From Cinnamomum chago (taxonomy: Eukaryota; Streptophyta; Magnoliopsida; Laurales; Lauraceae): a DNA stretch of 64,000 nucleotides. The stretch is from positions 58,003,501-58,067,500 of the forward strand of contig CP142458.1 in the NCBI GenBank assembly GCA_038049695.1, in the 5' to 3' direction. A model generated the notes under the pieces. That model was not told the origin of the DNA and did no database searches. It worked only from the letters and a program-made list of their open reading frames with translations. Each line of letters starts with the position of its first letter. Position 1 is the stretch's first letter. The translations under genes were made by a program, and so were the position numbers. Positions 10,660 through 22,098 of this stretch are shown one piece after another.

Positions 10660-12582
10660 ACTCTCCTCCAAGTGGATCTACCTGATAAGAGAACTGGTTT
10701 GCACTAGCAAATGATCAATCCTGATCAATAAAAGCCCTTGTGGTTTTTTCAGCTCCTCTTGTAGTTTGTGTCAAGGTGATCCTCTATCGCCCCCATCTCT
10801 TCATTATTGCAGAGGAAATTCTTAGCCTAAGGCTAGATGTGTGCAAAGGCTAGAAGGTATTATTATTCCAATTTCCCTAACTCCTTCTACTCCTTGCTAC
10901 TTGCTCTATGCAGACGATATCTTGCTCTTCCTCAAAGATTCGAATAGAAGCTTATGTAGTCTCAAAACCCTTCTGAGCAAATACCAAGAATCTTCGGGGC
11001 AGATTTTCAACCTTCTAAAGAGGAATATGTTTGTGGGTAAATGTAGTGTCTGAAGAGCTCATATGGTTAAGGGCCTTCTTCCAATTCCTCATACCTACTC
11101 ACTCTTCCATCAGTCTATCTTGGTGTCTCTCTTTTCCTTGGCTGACCAAGATATAAGTTTTTAAATCAGTTTTTGGATTGCATCAAATCAAGGTTAGATG
11201 GGTGGGAAATGAAGTATATCTCTTTTCCAGGTAGACTAACATTGGTTAAGCATGTCATACCCTCTATCCCTCTACACATCTCTCTAGCGATCCCTATTCC
11301 AAGTAAAACATGCATTTAAATTGAGCAGCTAAGGAGGAACTTTTCATGGTCAGCGAAATTAGATACAAAGAGGTGTAATCTCGTTAGATGGGAGATAGTT
11401 TTTTTACGAAAATCTAAGATTGGTCTTGGCATGCACAGGGTAAAGGAGTTCAACGATGCTTGTATGAAAGTGGGTTGGTCAGCTGCTACTACTGATTCTC
11501 TATGGGTTGTTTAGTTTCATTCAAGATGTTTTAGGCACTCTTCTATCTGGCATTCTAGAAATCCTATTAGCGAAACTTGTATATGGAAGAGATTAAGACC
11601 CCTATCATCTTTTCTCCAAAGGCGTGGCAAATGGTCTGTTGGGAATGGCCTATCCATTAGTTTGTGGTTTGATAGATGGGTTAATCATTCTAATTTCTTT
11701 CATATTTCCTAATATTCATTTCTCAGCCATGGACTCTGTTGCGGATATTATCTACGAAGATTCTGGGAGAATCCCGTTCAACCTCCCGTCAAAGCTAAAT
11801 AAGTTTCTACATCAGTCAACACGCCATTTCATTGTAGGTGACAACTTAACCCCAGATCACCTTTCTTGGTTTGGAAATTCTACAATAGGCCAAGGAAGCT
11901 TGGAATATATTTAGATCTAGTGCAGCTGAAATTCCTTGGTCAAGCTTAATTTGGAATAAGGTTTTCAATCCTCGTTTGGCATGTCAATGGTGGCGTCTTC
12001 TTCAAAGAAAAACTCCGACAGAGACTTGGGCAAAAAGCAGAGGTTGGTTTCTAGCTTTTAGATGCCATAACTATTTTAATAGTGAGGAATCTGATCTACA
12101 TCTCTTCTTCTATTGTAATCTAGCCAACTCTTTCTGCTCCTACATGCTCAGTCTCTGTGGCACTCTTCCCACTGCCCTCTTTTTGCGGCTGCTATTTGGA
12201 GGGCTATTTCGATGGAGATGGTGTTAGAAGAAAATGTGGTGTTGATATCTTCTTCCACGCCATCTCTGTCTTATGGCTTCTCAGAAATGACTCCAAGCAT
12301 AACAATCAGAAGCCTTCTTTGGAGAGAGCCAAATTGAACTTCGCAAATCGGATCAAAGGTTTGGTTTGGTCACTTCCATCTTCTACTTCCTCTCTTCCTC
12401 CCCATCCAATTCTTAGATTTTTGGGAGTGATTACATAGTTTTAACTCTCTCTGTATAGTTCTTTTGTGCTTTCCTCCTATTTTTAATAGCCATCTTGGCT
12501 TAGGGGGTTGTTGATAATTGCCCATGTTTTCTTCTCTTTCTTAATACAAATTTACCTTTAAGCAAAAAAAAAAAAAAAAAAA
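10660..12582 (+). mobile_element. 5'-truncated L1 LINE, about 1.9 kb
   Basis: The sequence starts inside the reverse transcriptase domain and ends in a 19-base A tail (12564-12582) preceded by TTAATACAAATTTACC, the 3' end seen in other L1s of this window. The catalytic YADD is visible at 10907-10918. Downstream, near 11976-12227, is the zinc-finger-like zf-RVT region (WWRLLQRKTPTE, then a segment aligning with SDLHLFF of the other copies). The reading frame is broken by many stops and shifts between these parts, and no full ORF remains. The endonuclease domain and ORF1 are absent, as usual for 5' truncation during target-primed insertion. I could not identify the target duplication. Confidence 0.85.
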
Positions 12583-13410
12583 GGTTTAAGGAGAGGGAGA
12601 GGGTGAAAGACAGAGATCAAGAAGAATAAAAATAAATTAAAAAGAGGAGGGTCTTGACCATGATTTTGATTGTTATCATTCTATGCCAAAGAATCTCACA
12701 TGATCAATGGGCATAACTCAAACAAGTCATCCTCTCTCCCCAATGAGCCAGCAATGGAAGGGTATGAAAGGACCCAAAACCTTTCAGGCTTCAACGATTG
12801 GACGCGCAACATAAATGCTCCCAAAGTTGTAGGTCAACTGGTAAGGGGTGTGGTGTGTGAGTTAGAATGCGTGATTTTGAGTACCGAATATTGTAATACA
12901 CACATATACATGGCACAAGAGTTTATTCTCAATTTTCAATTCAATACGAGCTGGTCCCACCATCCAAATGAGCATATGAGATAAATGATGCTCATAAAAA
13001 GGTTGTTTCGGCCACCTAGTGTAACGTCCAATGAGGAAAATAATGATTTCTTTTACAATGTTAATCTAACGGTGGGACCAACTCATATTTGAATGAAATT
13101 TATTAACAACCCAAAAATATGGAGGCATTTATTTTGATTGGTTTGGATTTTTTGTAAATAGGCCCCACCAATGATGGCTACCAAATCTCCCATATGTAAG
13201 TTAGATGACTAATTTACATCAATCTCCTCAAATCTACTGAAAAATAGGAATAGAAACAAGTTTATCTATCTTGAGATAAAAAGCATGCCTTTTAAGAAAG
13301 TGAAAAAATAGGGACAAGTCATTTAAATAAGGAAAAAAAGTAGGAAACAAGTAAGTCCCCACCTCAACAACCAAATTCTTTTCTAATTCGTTGGAATATG
13401 ACATTTTGCT
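12583..13410. other. Intergenic, with a possible degenerate SINE
   Basis: At about 12830-12960 the sequence AGGTCAACTGGTAAGG followed by GTGAGTTAGAATGCGTG resembles the A-box half and spacer of plant tRNA-derived SINEs, but the B box is poor. The rest is AT-rich with no gene. Confidence 0.3.
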
Positions 13411-14563
13411 TTCAAAAACACCCGGACGTTTTGTAGCAGTCCTCTATACACACCATTCCACACCTCAGAGTGGGGGCCCACCTGATGGTTCATCTGAATG
13501 AACCTCACATAGAGACTCGCCTTGATAGTCATCAGACCCGCGTTTGTATCCATCTGAATGGGTTGAACCATTCGATCGACTCTGCACCCGTTTAGGATGG
13601 TGGAAACTTATTTGCCTTTGATCGAATGCACCCCAGCACAATACACTAGTAGAGCTCACCTAGATCTTGTTGTCCACCTAGTCGCATCCCTAGTTTGGCC
13701 CCATAGTGAGGTGCTCAAGGTTACGGATTGTGTGTACGAAGATACTCAAGTGTATCCATCCATCACCATAGGGTAAAGTACATATGGTGGGAAAATATTG
13801 TGGGTCTGACTTCATGATCCATCTGAACGATCCACACACATGGGATTCCCTAAATAACATTAGATGCATCGAGGTTTCATTTATCCGAATGGATTGGACC
13901 GTTAGATCTATTAATTGCCCCTAGTGTGCATGTTGCACACCGAGGGTGAGGTCCATCTGATGGACAAAAAAATCCCCCTGTTTACATGGGTTCCACGTAC
14001 TGAGTTTGCACCCATCCAGATAGATTGTACACCATTGGGTCGGCTGCACACTAACCCAAATGGATTGTACACAATTAAACTTGCAGGCCCCAAATGAGGA
14101 TAATAGGATAATTGCTTAGGGATTTTTATCTTTTTTTGCAAAGAGGGAAGGCCCCGGGAGAGATTTCGATCGCCCTTAGTTCCCAGTCCCAAGTGGGGCC
14201 CCACATCAAGGTGCGCACAGTCATTCAGTGAGTTATGTATCAAAGCTACAGGCACGTCATTTCATAAGGCCCACGATGGGCCTCACCTAGGGCTGGGACC
14301 TAGGGGTTTTCAATATCATCCTGGGCCCCTCTTCTCTACAAAGAAACCATTCCCGACCGATCATCGTATCATCTTCATCCTAAGCCCAAAAGCTTAACGG
14401 TGTACAATCCAATCGGCTAGGTGTGCAATCAATTCAACAATGTATATCCCATTCAGATGGGTGCAACTTAGGTGGAACCCAATTAAATAGGAGAGCTTGG
14501 GTCCACTCGGATGGATCTCCAGGTGGGCCCCACCCACAATGCGCACCGGGTGCACCTGATAAC
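13411..14563. mobile_element. Inverted-repeat element with recurring short motifs (possibly Mutator-like)
   Basis: The left end (CACCCGG near 13419, then GGGGGCCCACCTGATGG near 13472) matches the reverse complement of the right end (CACCCGG..., then GGGGCCCACCTGGAGATCC, near 14510-14555). This gives degenerate terminal inverted repeats of some 80-90 bases. Inside, words like CCATCTGAATGG recur about ten times in both orientations, and a partial third copy of the end lies near 13920-13960. No transposase is visible. I could not find a target duplication, so the Mutator assignment is a guess. A TA microsatellite adjoins the right end. Confidence 0.45.
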
Positions 14564-14566
14564 CAA

Positions 14567-14590
14567 ATATATATATATATATATATATAT
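14567..14590. repeat. (TA)n microsatellite
   Basis: An uninterrupted TA run of about 12 units, just right of the inverted-repeat element. Confidence 0.9.
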
Positions 14591-15744
14591 TATAAGAGAT
14601 CTAGTAATAATCAGAAATGAAAGCTACCAATGAGAATTGAGTTAAAACCTTCTGCTACAATATGTAATAATTAGTTGATGTGGGATCTGGTGAGAGTAAG
14701 TGTGAGGCCCTACCCTTGGTGGGCTCTCATTTTGAATTTGAATATTATTAATTATAGTAATAGTAGTATAATTGTACTAATTAATAAGGATTAGTAAGTA
14801 TAGATAGATATTTTTCTAAGTCTTAGCCTATTTTATAGGAATTAGGATTATTGAGTATTTTATAGAATCTATAAGGTGTCTTTTATAATTTTTATAGGGT
14901 TCTAGATGTTTGAGGCCCTTACTAGTAAATAGGGTTTTATAAGAGGGGTATTCCACTTGGGGATATTCTAGAACCTCTACAAAAGACCTCAATGCCCATG
15001 TCCTTATCCACATTCCTATGCAAACTAAAAGGCCCTTTTGGTAATCATCCCAACCCTAACCTATATATAAGCTAAACTATTACATTGAGAATGAAACCCT
15101 AAATCCACTCTCATTTACATCTCATTTCAAAAAACCCTAGCTCAAACCCTAATCAAGAAGGAGGCCATCTTCTACCTATTGTTACTACAATTTCCTAAGG
15201 AATCCCCTTATCAATCTCTTCTTCTTCTACTAATCATGGTTAGCCTCTTTCCTTAGTTCAATTTTCATAAGATTCTCTAGGATTTCCTTTCTCTTTAGAT
15301 TTCCTTTCTAAGTGACTATTCTCTTGTGGAATGGGTGTTAGGTTTGGTAGATTGGATTAGTTTGGGTGTGAGAAGGCCATTAGAGGTTTGGATAGCTTAG
15401 ATTGCTTCTTCTTGTCTATTACCTTTGCAAATTCAGATTTGAGGCAAGTGTAATATACTCACTTAGCATAGAATGTGTGTTTATTATATTTTTATTCTGA
15501 GATTTCAATTATATGATCTAGGATGCTTAGATTTACCTTTGAGCTTATCTTTATGGATTTTGGCCATTGATGGATGGGATTTTCTCATTTGGAAGATTAA
15601 AGGCCCAATTATTGTTGGATGGGTGGTTATTGAGTGTTTCTGTTGTTTTAGATGTTTATGTGATGAATAAAGGTGATTGGAGGAGGTTTGATTGGAAAAT
15701 GGATTGAAGAGGAAGAAATCCAAATTTCTAAGTTTTTGGGTTGT

Positions 15745-16215
15745 AGGTGCGTGTACTCGGTCGATCGACTACACTAAAATCTGAGAAACTCAAGTCTCAA
15801 ATAACAGTCGGTGAAAGTTTTAGGTTTAGTGCACTCAGTCGACAGAACCGTGTAATCCGTCGACCTAGTACACAGGTTTTGCAAGCAGTTAACTAGGAGC
15901 TAAACTTCCCTTCAGACACAAAAATTATGTGTTATCGGTTAACCGAACCCTGTTCTCGATCGACCAACAACACAGGAAATTCTGGGAATAGGTTGAGAGC
16001 CGGGACACCATTTCTCTAGAAGTCTAGTGCACTCGGTTGACCGACCTGGCAAGGAGGTTGACCGAGCACACAAAGAATTTCAGGATCAGGAGATTTGCCT
16101 GCCAGGTGTTTGAACCATGCTTCCAATGTGTGCAGTCGACCGCTCATGCCAAGGGGTCAATCGAGTACGCTGCACAGTGGATCGACCTGGGTCCTCGGTC
16201 GACCAAGCACACTGT
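15745..16215. repeat. Cluster of GTCGAC-type palindromes inside the solo LTR
   Basis: Over about 470 bases the motif ACTCGGTCGACCGA, or a close variant (GGTTGACCGAG, GATCGACC, CGGTTAACCG), recurs about eleven times with irregular spacing of 20-80 bases. The core is palindromic. A comparable cluster with a different core occurs in the minus-strand solo LTR at 29735-29880, at nearly the same distance from the LTR start. Confidence 0.75.
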
Positions 16216-17599
16216 GTTCAGTGATTTTCCAACTTTCATCTTCTGAAGGTTTGATCAATTGTGGAGTCTATTAATCATCCAAATAGACTTCCATTGATGT
16301 GCCAAACATGAGTCAATAGTGTAGCTCAACCTTGACTCATGGGACCCACTAAGGGGTCTAGGGGTTTGATTTGATGTCGATTCAATCCTTAAACGTCGTT
16401 GAAGATGCCCGTAACTTCGGGAGCACCAAACACAGTATCCATTGGCTTCTGAACTTTATTTAGGGATCCAATTAACTAAAATGGATCTGGACTTGAAAGT
16501 GGACCATTACTTAAGATTGGACCTTTGATATTCCCATTGATTCTCTTGATTTTGAGGTTTATCTTATTTATTGCATTGTTGTCACTTTTATGTCCTTTAT
16601 TGTTGATACACATGTTAATTAAATGAAAAATGAATGACCTGAACCTAGGATTACTTAGAGGTGACCTGGTGATGTAATTGGGTGATCATCGACCCTGTCT
16701 ATGGCTAGGCGGACCCTTCTATAGCCTAAGTTTAGATGTGTGATACCCTAGGATGGAGAGGTTTGTTTTGGTGGACTTGTGACTCATTATGGATGAGAAA
16801 TGACTGGTTATTATTGGAAAATGGACCTGTTACTATATTTGGACAGTTTTAGACCAGGCCATGGATTTTGTGGGCCTTGGTATGGATCCAAAGATTGGAC
16901 TTTGACCTGGACTGTGTTCCATGGATTGCTTTGGTACTTGGACCTCTTAGGGATTTGATAGGACCATGCTCACGCAAGGTAGAGCCTAGACAAACAGAGA
17001 CCTGTATTGTTTTCCTAAGTCGGCATTAACATTCACGCAGTTGTTCTAAGCTTAACTTGTTGAGTGATCATCACTGGTAGGTGTTGACCCCAGAAATATC
17101 AATTTGCCTCTTCAACATTAAGAAGCTACGTGAAGCCGCATCCTACCACAAACAGGCAATGCGACTTCAAGCGACAAATCTTATTAGAATCAAACAAAAA
17201 CCGCAAGATTTTTCAAAACGACCAAAAGAATAGTACACATGAAGTTTCGGGCCACTTCGACATTGTTTGGCTAACTTCACTCTTCAACAGCCAAACAGGA
17301 ACTCCCAGCGGCGACAGCGTCGAAGACATTAGATCTTCGATCAGAGCCTATGGATGGCCTCTCCAAAAGGCTCCATGTCAAGTTTCAAGTCAAACCGACA
17401 ACATTTGACCCCACATCGACCCTTGAACAGCAAAATCAAGCCTCTCGGCGGCGACACTACAAGAAATTTAGGCCGTCGCGACGAAATCTGATGACGAATT
17501 TTTTTTGTCTTAAAAGAACATCCAAAGGGGACGAAATATAAATTTTGTCGTCTGTTTTCATTTTTTTCAAAAGTATAGGAGACGAAAACAAAATTTTGT

Positions 17600-18207
17600 C
17601 TACAGAAATATGGCGCCAATTATTTTAGCTCATTAGAGACGAAAATTGTTGTTACAAAATATAATTTTTTTTTGCGACGAACGTAATTCGTCACCAATAA
17701 GGATAAGTTATGGAAGATGAACATATTTCGTCACCAAAATAAGGCTTCAATTTCATTTGCTTTGGCGCGGATTATTTTAGCTCATTGGAGACGAACATTT
17801 TTGTCACAAAATATAATTTGTTTTTGTGACGAACTTAATTCGTCACTAATAAGGATAAGTTATGGAAGACGAAAATATTTCGTCACTAGAATAAGGTGCC
17901 AATTTCATTTGCGGGCGCGAATTATTTTTGCTCATTGGAGACGAAAATTTTTGTCACAAAATATAATTTGTTTTTGCGACGAACATAATTCGTCACCAAG
18001 AAGGATAAGTTATAGACAACGAACATATTTCGTCACCAAAATAAGACGCCATTTTCATTTGCTTTGGCACGAATTATTTTAGCTCATTGGAGACGAAAAT
18101 TTTTGTCACAAAATATAATTTGTTTTTGTGACGAACATAATTCGTCACTATTAAGGATAAGTTATGGAAGACGAAAATATTTGGTCACCAAAATAAGGCA
18201 CCAATTT
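17600..18207. repeat. Left subterminal tandem array of the CACTA element, about 152-bp units
   Basis: Four successive units share GCTCATTGGAGACGAA and ATTCGTCAC, with anchors at 17628, 17780, 17930 and 18082. The periods are 152, 150 and 152. Each unit contains several GACGAA/TTCGTC words in opposite orientations. The array is likely to act as clustered transposase-binding sites. Confidence 0.85.
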
Positions 18208-18264
18208 CGTTCACACTTGAGCCTATTCCTCTCTTACAAGTATTGCTTTGGAAAAGCCTTTAAA

Positions 18265-18500
18265 ATGACTAAAATGGGCCCCCCCCCCCAAAGCCCTAAC
18301 GTCCATCCGCCCCCCCCCCCCCCCCCCACCCCAATCCAACGCCCCTTTTCCAAAACTCATTTCCCCCTTTGTCCCTCCATCTATCCCGGTCTCTCTTTTC
18401 CAAAACCATTTTCCCCATTTTCCAAAACCCTTTTCCAGAAGAGGAGAGAAGAACCTTTTTTCCCATTTTCCAAAACCCTTTTCCAACATCTCCCACCCAT
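18265..18500. repeat. Polypyrimidine block with an 18-base C run
   Basis: A 10-base C run near 18280 and an 18-base C run at 18310-18327 precede a pyrimidine-rich stretch in which CATTTTCCAAAACCCTTTTCC-like words recur near 18417 and 18467. The opposite strand is G-rich and could fold into quadruplex structures. The C-run length is also a likely site of assembly error. Confidence 0.7.
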
Positions 18501-18909
18501 CGTCTCAAGCAGCAGCCCCATGGCCCATTAGCCCCCATCAATCATCATCACCCTCCATCAACACACGCAGTGCAGACCCATCCCTGATCAGTGATCCCTC
18601 TCATCTCTACTTCTCTCAATCTCTCTCGCCTAGAATTCCCAGACGCAGCCACCATCACTAATCACCATCATTTGTGCTCATCATCCTCCATCCAGGAGTC
18701 CGCCACCGCCAGGTACACCTACCTCTCTCAGTCTCTACTACTGTGAGAACTTGGTCCGGGCGATACCCTTAACCACAGGGCGTAGCATGTCAACCACGGG
18801 CTTCAAACAGTGAGTCTCCATTAGCCCGCATAAAAAATATCCAAGTCCTAACCTTGGGCTTATAAGTCAAACCCCATATTAACTTAGCATGAGGCTTTTT
18901 AAAACCACG

Positions 18910-19010
18910 CGTCCCCGGAAATCGTAAGAACTCTGAAGTTAAGCGTGCTCGGGCGGGAGCAGTATTAGGACGGGTGACTTCCTGGGAAGTCCTCTTACGT
19001 GCACGTGGGC
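18910..19010 (+). other. 5S rRNA-derived sequence in Cassandra LTR 1
   Basis: AGAACTCTGAAGTTAAGCGT, then GGGTGAC and CCTGGGAAGTCCTC, match the central and 3' parts of plant 5S rRNA, including the pol III internal control region. The 5' third of 5S is not recognisable. This is a captured copy inside an LTR, not a 5S rRNA gene. Confidence 0.85.
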
Positions 19011-19267
19011 CAAAGCGGACAATTTCATGCTGAGTTGGGCGGGGCTATGACAGTTGGTATCAGAGCCGAGGACGACTCTATTTCTAGTGGGGGAGAATGT
19101 GAGATCTTGGTTTGGGCGGTACCCTTAACAACTGGGCGTAGCGTGTCAATCACGGGCTTCAAACGGCGAGTCTACGATAACCCGCATCGGAAATATCCAA
19201 GTCCTGACCATGGGCTTATAAGTTAAACCCCGTATTAACTTAGCATGAGGCTTTTTAAAACCGTGCG

Positions 19268-19362
19268 GCCCCGAAAATCGTAAGAACTTCGAAGTCAAGC
19301 GTGCTTGGGCGGGAGCAGTACTAGGATGGGTGACCTCCTGGGAAGTCCTCGCACGTACACGT
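19268..19362 (+). other. 5S rRNA-derived sequence in Cassandra LTR 2
   Basis: The same 5S-like segment. GCGTGCTTGGGCGGGAGCAG and the following TACTAGGATGGGTGACCTCC are very close to plant 5S rRNA. This is the best-preserved of the three copies. Confidence 0.85.
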
Positions 19363-19624
19363 GGGCCAAAGCAGACGATTTCATGCTAAGTTGGGCGGGG
19401 CTGTGACAGTTGGTATCAGAGCCGAGGACGACTCTATTTCTAATGGGGCAGAATGTGAGATCTTGGTCCAGGCGGTACTCTTAATCACGAGGCGTAGCGT
19501 GTCAACCACCGGCTTCAAACGATGAGTCTCCATTAGCCCGCATCGGAAATATCCAAGTCTTGAGCATGGCTTATAAGTCAAACCCCGTATTAACTTAGCA
19601 TGAAGTCTTCTAAAATCGTGTGGC

Positions 19625-19707
19625 TCCAAAAATCGTAAGAACTCCGAAGTTAAGTGTGCTCGGGCGAGAGCAGTGTTAGGATGGGTGACCTCTTGGGAAG
19701 TCCTTGA
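19625..19707 (+). other. 5S rRNA-derived sequence in Cassandra LTR 3
   Basis: The same segment again, ending near TCTTGGGAAGTCCTT where the incomplete third LTR stops and CACTA sequence resumes. Confidence 0.8.
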
Positions 19708-19830
19708 CTTGGGCGAAGTAAATGTAACAAAAAAATTTCGTCTCTATTTCTTATATTTATGACAAAATATTTTTGTCTCTAATTTCTTCCTTTAATGACA
19801 AAATATTTTGTCACTAATTACTTACAATTA

Positions 19831-19950
19831 TGTTTCCAACATAGTGTATTGGAGACGAAAAAAAATTACTTGTTTCCAACATAGTGTATTGGAGACAAAA
19901 AAAAATTACTTGTTTCCAACAGAGTGTATTGGAGACAAAAAAAAAATCGT
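19831..19950. repeat. Right subterminal 40-bp tandem repeats of the CACTA element
   Basis: Three copies of TGTTTCCAACATAGTGTATT followed by GGAGACRAAAAAAA start at 19831, 19871 and 19911. The near-identity of the copies suggests recent amplification compared with the 152-bp array on the left. Confidence 0.85.
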
Positions 19951-22013
19951 CACAAATTTATCTTTTTCAATGACGAATCTTTTTTTCGTCTCCAGTACCT
20001 TTTAGCGACAAGGCTTTGGCAACAAAACGGGTGACGAAAAATTTTCGTCTCAATTAGTTTTGGTGATGAAATATGTACATTTTAGGACAAATTTGTGTCG
20101 TCCTTAAACCCCAAATTTCTTGTAGTGCGAGAACCACCGATAACATCACTCATCAAACAAAGCACATGGGTGACTTTAAAATGCTTCCAAAGGGCTACAT
20201 ATTAAATTTCAGGTCATTTCGACAACAAGCCTCCCGCCGGCGGAGCTCCCCGGGGCCATGATTTCCAAATAAGAGCTAATGGATTGTCGCAAAATAACTC
20301 CAATAGGCTCTCTGTCAAATTTCAAGCCAATCGGACATCGGTTGACTGTATATCAAAGCGCGACATCTACCTCACGATGAAATCAAATCTACTGGCGACA
20401 GGACTCCACACTATTTCAAAACTCAAACAAAAGCCTATGGTTGGTCTTATTTATTGCTCAGGAGGCTTCACCTCAAATTTCAGGTCATTACGACATCGTT
20501 TGACCAAATTTTGGCTTCTGACGGCAAAGCGGTAACTCTACGCGACAAAGTCTTCAGCTATCCCAGAAAATCAGAAACTTTGCTCTCCGATATGCAAGGC
20601 TCCCGTCAATTTTTCTGCAGGTAAATTTGGCCAATTCATGTACAAAAATATCAGGAAAAATACCAAAGAAAAAAGAAAGGGAAAAAACCGAGAAACGGCC
20701 GAGAATCGGCGACCAAAAGGGGAAAAGCCCCCCATGGTCGTCGGCGACCTTGGCACATGGTCGTGGTGACCCCGAATGTATGGTCGCCGGCAACCTTTGA
20801 AATTTGCGTTGCCGGATTTTAGCCGAAAGACCGTTTTTCGGTCCCTTTTCGCGTTTCAAAATGTCCAGCCCCTATGGTTTTCCAAAATTCTGACTTTTGA
20901 GGCTCGGAATCCGTCGATCTTCATCAGCATCATGGATCTGCCGTCAAGGGCATGAAATCATCATTTATCACTTCAAAATCCCTAATCGGCCGACCAAGAA
21001 AGCACATTATCTGCCCGATCGATTGAGAAATCGACAGGACAGATAGCACCGGCTCACTGGTAGCAATCAATGTCTGAAGTTGCATAGTCATTTGACATCG
21101 ATCAGCATGAAGATCCATTGGCAACCATCATAAGAAGAATTCCAAAAGATGCGGCACGGCTCGCGACTCTTCAAGCGCCTCAACGACCACTTAATGCAGT
21201 TAAATGACCCATTTATGACAAATTAATGTGGTCATTAACTCATTATTTCAGATGGCCCAATCAGAAACGAGCAAAAAGGAGTTTCAGGTCAGCCATAAAC
21301 ATGACATTAAATTGTGTAACTCCTCCCATCATGGATCTTAAAGTCGATTAAAGGCTCTTAATTCTCCATCGGCTAATAGAAGCCACGAAAAAGGAGTTAC
21401 AAAAATGATGAATTAAAACTTGTAAATCCTCCCATTATGTGGCTTTAATTCATTTAAGGCTCATAAACCCACCTAATGGTTACCAAAGGCCGATAAAAAA
21501 GGGGTCAGTCTAAGGAAAACGGATCAGAAAATCGAAAGACCAGAAGATCGCAATCCAGAGAAAAAAAAAAGAGAAAACTCTACGACGTCGCCACGACGCT
21601 CTGACAAAAAACTCTCCTCCATTGAAGTCCGGCACCGACCACCACTACAAGGTGACCAAAGTCCCTTGGGAAGCCATCCCCCCCAAGGTCTTCTCATTCT
21701 CCTCCTCTATGGCTTAGACGTGGCTTTTCAACCCATCTATTCGGCTTTTTATTGGATATAGGACCTTCTCTTGGTCTTTATCCTCTAAAAATCTGAGGTT
21801 TAAGCCAGCCCAAGTGAATCAAGAGTACCTTCTATTCTCATCTGAAGGATGATGGCGAAGTCCACACATGACTTACGACCGTCAATTTGAACGAGTTTGC
21901 ATAATCTCTTGAAAAGTTAGATCCCATTTTCTTACTTTTCATTTTAGTTTGTATTTTTTTGAAAAGACATAAAAAAATCAAAACTCTTGTCTTGCATTAT
22001 TGATAAGAATTGT

Positions 22014-22098
22014 AAATCGCCTTTCACAGCAAAAAATCGCCTTTCGCGGCAAAAATCGCCTTTTACGGCAAAACAAGTGAAATCGCCTTTCACGGTAA
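22014..22098. repeat. Short tandem repeat, AATCGCCTTTCACGGCAAA type
   Basis: Four copies of a roughly 18-25-base unit, AATCGCCTTTYRCGGCAAA, follow each other near the right side of the nested LTR-type insertion. No function is evident. Confidence 0.8.

Larger units (their letters stand above)
18742..19707 (+). mobile_element. Cassandra TRIM element with three LTR copies
   Basis: Three LTR copies start TGTGAGA at 18742, about 19095 and about 19453. Two very short internal pieces of about 45 bases lie between them, each with the primer site TTGGTATCAGAGCC (19053 and 19411) and a purine run GTGGGGGAGAA or its variant. Every LTR contains a stretch closely matching plant 5S rRNA. A 5S-bearing LTR with a minute interior defines Cassandra. 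The LTR-internal-LTR-internal-LTR order suggests unequal recombination or tandem insertion. The third LTR is incomplete at its right end. The copies differ at roughly one base in ten by eye, so the element is old. It sits inside the CACTA element. Confidence 0.88.
17455..20127. mobile_element. Non-autonomous CACTA (En/Spm) element, 2673 bp
   Basis: The left end CACTACAAGAAATTTAGG and the right end CCCCAAATTTCTTGTAGTG are inverted repeats, flanked by a perfect three-base duplication CGA (17452-17454 and 20128-20130). CACTA ends and a 3-bp duplication define this superfamily. Both subterminal regions are packed with GACGAA/TTCGTC words, the usual transposase-binding type. The left side has four tandem units of about 152 bp (anchors at 17628, 17780, 17930 and 18082), the right side three units of 40 bp (19831, 19871, 19911). 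No transposase is present. The centre holds polypyrimidine sequence and a Cassandra element. Confidence 0.92.

Noticed and set aside
18064-18531. 155-codon plus-strand ORF in the CACTA element
   Set aside because: It is composed of the 152-bp subterminal array and the polypyrimidine block. The repeated peptide is a by-product of the tandem repeat.
18900-19707. A functional 5S rRNA gene cluster
   Set aside because: The 5' third of 5S is missing in each copy, and the segments lie inside LTRs bounded by a primer site and purine run, which identifies Cassandra.
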